Below, piece by piece: positions 5,106 through 8,505 of a DNA stretch of 8,505 nt. The DNA lies in the NCBI GenBank assembly GCA_904393855.1, contig CAJFNE010000080.1, positions 1-8,505 on the forward strand, in the 5' to 3' direction. A model generated the notes under the pieces. It saw only the letters and a program-made list of their open reading frames with translations. It did no database searches and was not told the origin of the DNA. Origin of the DNA: an uncultured Oscillibacter sp. (lineage in GTDB: Bacteria > Bacillota > Clostridia > Oscillospirales > Oscillospiraceae). Position 1 is the first letter of the stretch; each line of letters opens with the position of its first letter. The translations under genes and the position numbers were made by a program.

Positions 5106-6146
5106 ATGAAACACACCAGAAAAATCGGGGCCCTGTCCGCCGCGGCCGTTTTGACCCTGGCCCTGTCTGTTCCCGCCGCTGCCGCGGATTACACGGTCCA
5201 GCGGGGCGACTCCCTGTGGAAGATCGCCAAGGAGCAGCTGGGGGACGGCACCCGCTGGGGGGAACTCTATGAGGCCAATCGGGATACCATCCGCAACCCC
5301 AGCCTGATCTACGCCGGCCAGGTGCTGGAGATCCCCGGCAGCGCCGAGGAGACCACGCCCGCCGTGGAGTCCAGGACCCAGACGGAGAAAGCCCTGGCCC
5401 TCATCAACACCTTCGCCACCGGCGACACGGAGACCGCCGCGACCCTGCTGGACGAGAACTACATCCAGCACAACCTGGCCTACGGCACCGGCGAAGCCGC
5501 GTTCCTGAGCTCCGTGGAGTACTTGGACTCCGCGCCCGTGAAAACCACGGTGAACAATATCCGGGCTTTTGAGGATGGCGACTATGTGTTCCTGCAGACG
5601 GTCTACAACTTTGCCGGCGCCGGGGAGCAGGTGGCCTTCGACATCTTCCGCTTCGATGCCGACGGCGAGATCGCCGAGCACTGGGACAACCTGGCGTCTC
5701 TGGCCGGTGAGAACCCCTCCGGCCACACCCAGATCGACGGGGCCACGGAGGTGACGGACCTGGACAAGACCGAGGAAAACCGTAAGCTGGTGGAGAACTT
5801 CCTCTACGATGTGATGCAGGGGAACAACCCCGACAAGACGGCGGACTACTTCGATGGCGACACCTATATCCAGCACAACACCGCCATTGCGGACGGCGTG
5901 TCTGGCCTGAACGCCGCTCTGACCGTTCTGGCCCAGCAGGGCATCCAGATGATCTATGACGAGACCCACATGGTGCTGGCCCAGGGCAACTTCGTCCTGG
6001 CGGTGAGCGAGGGGACCTACGGCGGCGCCCCCACCAGCTACTATGACCTGTGGCGGGTGGAGAACGGCAAGATCGCCGAGCACTGGGATGTGATGGAGAC
6101 CATCGCGGACGCGTCCACCTGGCAGAACAGCAACGGCAAGTTCTAA
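5106..6146 (+). CDS. Secreted LysM protein with two SnoaL-like domains
   Basis: A 346-residue exported protein. Residues 1-27 are a signal peptide (basic MKHTRK, hydrophobic core, cleavage after AAAA before Asp28). Residues 28-77 are a LysM domain (YTVQRGDSLWKIA... LIYAGQVLEIP) that binds peptidoglycan and would hold the protein at the wall. Residues about 90-200 and 221-335 are two related NTF2-fold, SnoaL-like domains. Each has a YIQHN motif (119-123, 254-258) and ends in G(E/K)IAEHWD (187-194, 321-328), so they arose by duplication. SnoaL folds include small-molecule cyclases, isomerases and non-catalytic binders; no substrate can be read here. The frame is open further upstream, but that part covers the promoter, so the start is the signal-peptide Met. 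Its ribosome binding site is weak (AAAGAG). It shares its promoter type with the peptide cluster downstream. Confidence 0.88.
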   Translation: MKHTRKIGALSAAAVLTLALSVPAAAADYTVQRGDSLWKIAKEQLGDGTRWGELYEANRDTIRNPSLIYAGQVLEIPGSAEETTPAVESRTQTEKALALINTFATGDTETAATLLDENYIQHNLAYGTGEAAFLSSVEYLDSAPVKTTVNNIRAFEDGDYVFLQTVYNFAGAGEQVAFDIFRFDADGEIAEHWDNLASLAGENPSGHTQIDGATEVTDLDKTEENRKLVENFLYDVMQGNNPDKTADYFDGDTYIQHNTAIADGVSGLNAALTVLAQQGIQMIYDETHMVLAQGNFVLAVSEGTYGGAPTSYYDLWRVENGKIAEHWDVMETIADASTWQNSNGKF

Positions 6147-6157
6147 ACAGGCCAATC

Positions 6158-6173
6158 GTTACCAACTGGTAAC
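6158..6173. promoter_or_regulatory. Palindrome GTTACCA-AC-TGGTAAC, candidate operator
   Basis: A perfect inverted repeat with 7-bp arms lies 12 bases after the LysM-SnoaL stop and 5 bases before promoter module B. The related half-sites at 4968-4986 sit ahead of module A. The GTTAC...GTAAC form resembles sites I associate with HxlR-family regulators, which is a recollection and not a test. Confidence 0.5.
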
Positions 6174-6178
6174 TATGT

Positions 6179-6224
6179 CACAAGATTGTGCGTACTTTAC
6201 AGGCGGTTTTCCCAGGGGTAGAAT
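6179..6224 (+). promoter_or_regulatory. Promoter-operator module B (ACGX peptide cluster)
   Basis: CACAA-GA-TTGTG (6179-6190), CGTAC, TTTACA (6196-6201), 17 bases, TAGAAT (6219-6224). The order and distances are identical to module A at 5003. It starts the transcript for the precursor peptide, with a leader of about 120 bases that contains an imperfect hairpin (CTGCtGAACC / GGTTCgcgGCAG). No terminator separates the LysM-SnoaL gene from it, so read-through may add expression. Confidence 0.75.
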
Positions 6225-6350
6225 CCGCATAGAGAAACCGATCAGGCTGCTGAACCGCATGGGGTTCGCGGCAGAACAACCCGGCAGTGTCGGCGCGCGG
6301 CGCTTACATGAAATATACGGCCTTTGGCCCAGAAAGAGGAGGAAACCATT

Positions 6351-6632
6351 ATGTCTCTGAAGAATCTGTTCCACAAAAACCAAGAGGAAAAAGCGGCTTC
6401 TGCCTGTGGCACGGCCTGCGGCGCCGGTGACAAGAAGCCCGAGGAGAAGCCCGCCGCCTGCGGGACTGCCTGCGGCACCGGCGATAAGAAACCGACCGCC
6501 TGCGGGACCGCCTGCGGCGCTGGTGACAAGAAGTCCGAGGAGAAAGCGGCCGCCTGCGGCACCGCTTGCGGTACTGGCGATAGGAAACCCACCGCTTGCG
6601 GCTCTGCCTGCGGAGCCGGCGACGAGAAGTAA
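6351..6632 (+). CDS. ACGX-repeat peptide, probable RiPP precursor
   Basis: A 93-residue peptide. Residues 1-17 (MSLKNLFHKNQEEKAAS) look like a short leader. The rest is five units built on ACGxACGxGD, each with two cysteines spaced C-x3-C: Cys19/23, 37/41, 51/55, 69/73 and 83/87. The units are joined by Lys/Glu/Pro-rich linkers. There are no other cysteines, no signal peptide and no membrane segment. A radical SAM/SPASM enzyme, a nitroreductase and a PPOX-like flavoprotein follow on the same strand. This is the layout of a ribosomally made, enzymatically modified peptide, and it fits the database family I know as the ACGX-repeat peptide. Cysteines are the likely modification sites (for example thioether links), but the product is not known to me. 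AGGAGG lies 8 bases before the chosen ATG; the in-frame ATG at 6324 lacks such a site. Confidence 0.88.
   Translation: MSLKNLFHKNQEEKAASACGTACGAGDKKPEEKPAACGTACGTGDKKPTACGTACGAGDKKSEEKAAACGTACGTGDRKPTACGSACGAGDEK
6402..6629 (+). repeat. Tandem coding repeats of the ACGX peptide
   Basis: The DNA is a 96-base repeat: unit 1 at 6402-6497, unit 2 at 6498-6593, and a partial third at 6594-6629. Each full unit encodes an 18-residue segment with the long EEK linker plus a 14-residue segment with the short linker. By hand count units 1 and 2 differ at 15 of 96 bases, and only three differences change an amino acid (P to S, P to A, K to R). Confidence 0.85.
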
Positions 6633-6642
6633 GATCCCGCGC

Positions 6643-6715
6643 CCCTGCGGAACACCGCAGGGACGCACTTCCAAAAGGGCAGGAATACGCTCCCTGCTTT
6701 TCTGGAAGTGCGTCC
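6643..6715 (+). promoter_or_regulatory. Double hairpin between precursor and maturase genes
   Basis: The 121-base gap holds CCCTGCGG-AACA-CCGCAGGG (6643-6662) and a large stem in which GGACGCACTTCCA (6661-6673) pairs perfectly with TGGAAGTGCGTCC (6703-6715). Inside it is a further AAAAGG-GCAGG / CCTGC-TTTT pairing. There is no T-run after it. It probably stabilises the precursor mRNA or reduces read-through so that peptide outnumbers enzyme. Confidence 0.65.
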
Positions 6716-6753
6716 AGCAGCAAAACACTCAAGCACCACAAGGAGGAACGACC

Positions 6754-7791
6754 ATGGAGTATTTTTCGTTTCAATGGCATATCACGGAAGCCTGCGACCA
6801 GCGGTGCCGGCACTGCTACATCTACGCCTTGGGCAGCCACGCCAAATTCAAGGAGATGGCGCTGGAGGACATGGTGACCGTGATGGAAAACTGCAAGACT
6901 TTCTGTGAGAAGGCCGGCCGTCTGCCCTATCTCTACATCACCGGCGGAGATCCCATCCTGCACCCCCAGTTCTGGACGCTGATGAAGCTCCTCAAGCTCT
7001 CGGACATCCCCTTTGCCCTGATGGGCAACCCCTTCCATCTGACGGCGGAGGTCTGCCGCAAGCTCAAGGAATATGGATGCCGGAAGTACCAGCTGTCTCT
7101 GGATGGACGGCGGGAGACCCACGACGGCATCCGCCAGCAGCCCGGCTCCTATGACGCCACCATGGCGGCCATCCCCCTCCTGCGCCAGGCGGGCATCGAC
7201 GTGGCCATCATGACCACCGTGTCCCGGTGGAACGTAAAGGACATCCCGCCCCTGGTGGATGAGGTGGTGAAGCACAAGGCGGATATCTTCGCCTTCGCCC
7301 GCTACTGCCCCTCCCAGGAGGACCGGGACGTATGCTGCTCGCCGGAGGAGTACCGGGACATGATGGAACAGTGCTGGGAGAAGTTCCAGAAGTATGAGGC
7401 CGCAGGGTGTGAGACCACTTTCAACCTGAAGGACCACCTGTGGACGCTGTTCCTGTATGAGAAAGGGCTCTTTGACCCCAAGTCCTACCCGGACGATGAG
7501 TATGTCTATGACGGCTGCAACTGCTGCAACTGCCATCTGACCATCCTCTCCGATGGGGCGGTCTATGCCTGCCGCCGGATGGAGAGCAAGGTGGGCAGCG
7601 CCCTCACCGACGACCTGTATGACCTGTTCACCGGCCCGGAATTTGACAAGTATCGGGTCTACGAGAACTTTGAGAAGTGCTCCCAGTGCGAGCTGCTGCG
7701 GTTCTGCCGGGGCTGTCCCGCGGTGGCGGCGGGGTATCACGGCAATCTGTACGCCCCGGACCCGGAGTGCTGGAAGGAGATTCAGGTATGA
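6754..7791 (+). CDS. Radical SAM/SPASM peptide maturase, ACGX system
   Basis: A 345-residue enzyme. The radical SAM cluster motif CDQRCRHC gives Cys14, Cys18 and Cys21 (CX3CX2C), followed by the SAM-binding YITGGDP at 61-67. The C-terminal SPASM region carries auxiliary Fe-S ligands: the cluster CNCCNC (255, 257, 258, 260), Cys273 after the LTILSDGAVYAC stretch, Cys309/312/318/321 (CSQCELLRFCRGC) and Cys339. SPASM proteins generate a 5'-deoxyadenosyl radical to modify peptides, often at cysteine or neighbouring carbons. The 93-residue ACGX peptide encoded just upstream is the evident substrate. I see no clear separate N-terminal peptide-recognition (RRE) domain. AGGAGG lies 7 bases before the start; the frame is open further upstream but only through the precursor and hairpin. 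Its stop overlaps the nitroreductase start by ATGA, so the two are translationally coupled. Confidence 0.93.
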   Translation: MEYFSFQWHITEACDQRCRHCYIYALGSHAKFKEMALEDMVTVMENCKTFCEKAGRLPYLYITGGDPILHPQFWTLMKLLKLSDIPFALMGNPFHLTAEVCRKLKEYGCRKYQLSLDGRRETHDGIRQQPGSYDATMAAIPLLRQAGIDVAIMTTVSRWNVKDIPPLVDEVVKHKADIFAFARYCPSQEDRDVCCSPEEYRDMMEQCWEKFQKYEAAGCETTFNLKDHLWTLFLYEKGLFDPKSYPDDEYVYDGCNCCNCHLTILSDGAVYACRRMESKVGSALTDDLYDLFTGPEFDKYRVYENFEKCSQCELLRFCRGCPAVAAGYHGNLYAPDPECWKEIQV

Positions 7792-8366
7792 CAGTCTCCG
7801 AGGCCATCTATCGGCGCCGCTCGATTCGGAAATTTCAGGAGCGGCAAATCCCCAAAGGGGATCTGGAAAAGGTTCTGGAGGCAGGCCTCTATGCCCCCAA
7901 CGCCGGCGGCGGACAGCGGACGATCCTCTGCGGGATCCAAAACAAATCGCTGATCGCTCAGTTAGGCCAGCTGAACCTGGCCCGGTTCGACCGCAGCCGT
8001 CTGGCAGGCGGTTTTGTCTCCCGGGAACAGCCCAGCGCCATTGACGATCCCACCATCCGAAACGGCTTTTACGGCGCGCCCACCGTCTGCGCCGTCTTTT
8101 CACCGGGGAACTTTCTGTACGCGGTCCCCGACGCCTTCTGCTGCGCGGAAAATATGGCCCTGGCCGCCTATGAGCTGGGGATCGCCTCCTGTATCATCGC
8201 CAGGGCAGAGGAGACGTTTGACACACCCTTGGGAGTTCAGCTGATGCGGGAGTGGGAGATCCCCGCGGGCTGGATGCCCCGCTGCTTCGTGGCCCTGGGC
8301 TATGTGGAGGGGACCTATCCGGAGCCGAAACCCCGAAAGGACGGACGGGTCCGGATCATTGAATAA
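7788..8366 (+). CDS. Nitroreductase family flavoprotein
   Basis: A 192-residue protein with the family opening MTVSEAIYRRRSIRKF (the SIRKF arginines contact the FMN phosphate), EKVLEAGLYAPNAGGGQR (about 27-44), and the C-terminal NMALAAYELGIASCII and ALGYVEGTYPEPKPRK segments. Nitroreductases bind FMN and use NAD(P)H. Related enzymes in peptide pathways oxidise azolines or act as dehydrogenases, so a second modification step on the ACGX peptide is possible. Equally it might reduce an electrophile sensed by the regulator. The start overlaps the maturase stop (ATGA) and has an internal AAGGAG site 8 bases upstream. No signal peptide. It ends 14 bases before the next gene, so it is in the same operon. 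Confidence 0.9.
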   Translation: MTVSEAIYRRRSIRKFQERQIPKGDLEKVLEAGLYAPNAGGGQRTILCGIQNKSLIAQLGQLNLARFDRSRLAGGFVSREQPSAIDDPTIRNGFYGAPTVCAVFSPGNFLYAVPDAFCCAENMALAAYELGIASCIIARAEETFDTPLGVQLMREWEIPAGWMPRCFVALGYVEGTYPEPKPRKDGRVRIIE

Positions 8367-8380
8367 AAGGAGGATCACGC

Positions 8381-8505
8381 ATGGATGCACAGACCTGTCT
8401 GAAGAAACTGGGCTATGTGGGGGTGCTGTCCTTTGCCACGGTGGATGGGGCGGGGAATCCCCAGGTGCGCTGCATCAGCGCCATCCACTATGAGCCGGAC
8501 GCCAT
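8381..8505 (+). CDS. Pyridoxamine 5'-phosphate oxidase-like flavoprotein (partial, runs off the right edge)
   Basis: The visible 41 codons begin MDAQTCLKKLGYVGVLSFATVDGAGNPQVRCISAIHYEPDA. The pattern VLSFATVDGxGNPQVR followed by YEPDA is the start of the split-barrel FMN-binding fold shared by PNPOx-like proteins. Such stand-alone clostridial members bind FMN or another flavin, and their substrates are mostly unknown. AGGAGG lies 7 bases before the ATG, and only 14 bases separate it from the nitroreductase stop, so it belongs to the ACGX operon. Whether it has additional C-terminal domains cannot be seen. Confidence 0.85.
   Translation, partial: MDAQTCLKKLGYVGVLSFATVDGAGNPQVRCISAIHYEPDA

Noticed and set aside
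4983..6155. A 390-codon minus-strand open frame opposite the LysM-SnoaL gene
   Set aside because: No recognisable domains and a composition typical of antisense frames; the plus strand has a signal peptide, LysM and paired SnoaL motifs.
6402..6629. A CRISPR array or satellite repeat
   Set aside because: The repeats are in frame, keep amino acids over bases and lie in a gene with its own ribosome binding site; there are no spacers.
6349..8103. A long minus-strand open frame (584 codons) opposite the peptide and maturase genes
   Set aside because: It is a GC-bias shadow: arginine-rich low-complexity translation, no ribosome binding site, and it lies antisense to two clear genes.

Overview
The window is high-GC DNA with strong AGGAGG-type ribosome binding sites, short intergenic gaps and Clostridia-like protein families. 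It looks like the chromosome of a gut anaerobe of the Bacillota, most likely an Oscillospiraceae-type clostridium (Flavonifractor/Lawsonibacter neighbourhood). This is an inference from style and gene content; no marker gene is present. Gene order is modular, with several short operons separated by intrinsic terminators.

Bases 1-1441 (minus strand): a nickel-pincer nucleotide operon, larE then larB (larB runs off the left edge). It is driven by a good promoter and preceded by a structured leader of about 190 nt that ends in an intrinsic terminator just before the larE ribosome binding site. This arrangement points to transcription attenuation. LarE carries three cysteines, the type expected to hold a [4Fe-4S] cluster.

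Bases 1487-4236: redox genes. A promoter and ribosome binding site still precede an aldo/keto reductase that is cut off after about 66 codons (a remnant). Facing it is a TetR-family regulator. Upstream of tetR on the same strand is a DUF362 protein-flavodoxin operon with its own terminator. Its promoter overlaps a perfect 13-bp palindrome and shares a self-complementary -10 box with a possible divergent promoter.

Bases 4363-8505: the most interesting part. An HxlR-family, probably thiol-sensing, regulator is divergent from a secreted protein made of a LysM domain and two SnoaL-like domains. Next comes a RiPP-like cluster: a small precursor with ten ACG motifs in five C-x3-C units, a large hairpin, a radical SAM/SPASM maturase, a nitroreductase and a pyridoxamine-phosphate-oxidase-like flavoprotein (cut by the right edge). 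The LysM-SnoaL gene and the precursor cluster are preceded by nearly identical promoter-operator modules with exactly the same geometry. This suggests that the two transcription units form one regulon, with HxlR as the likeliest controller. From memory, the precursor/maturase pair corresponds to what protein-family databases call the ACGX-repeat system; I know of no characterised product.
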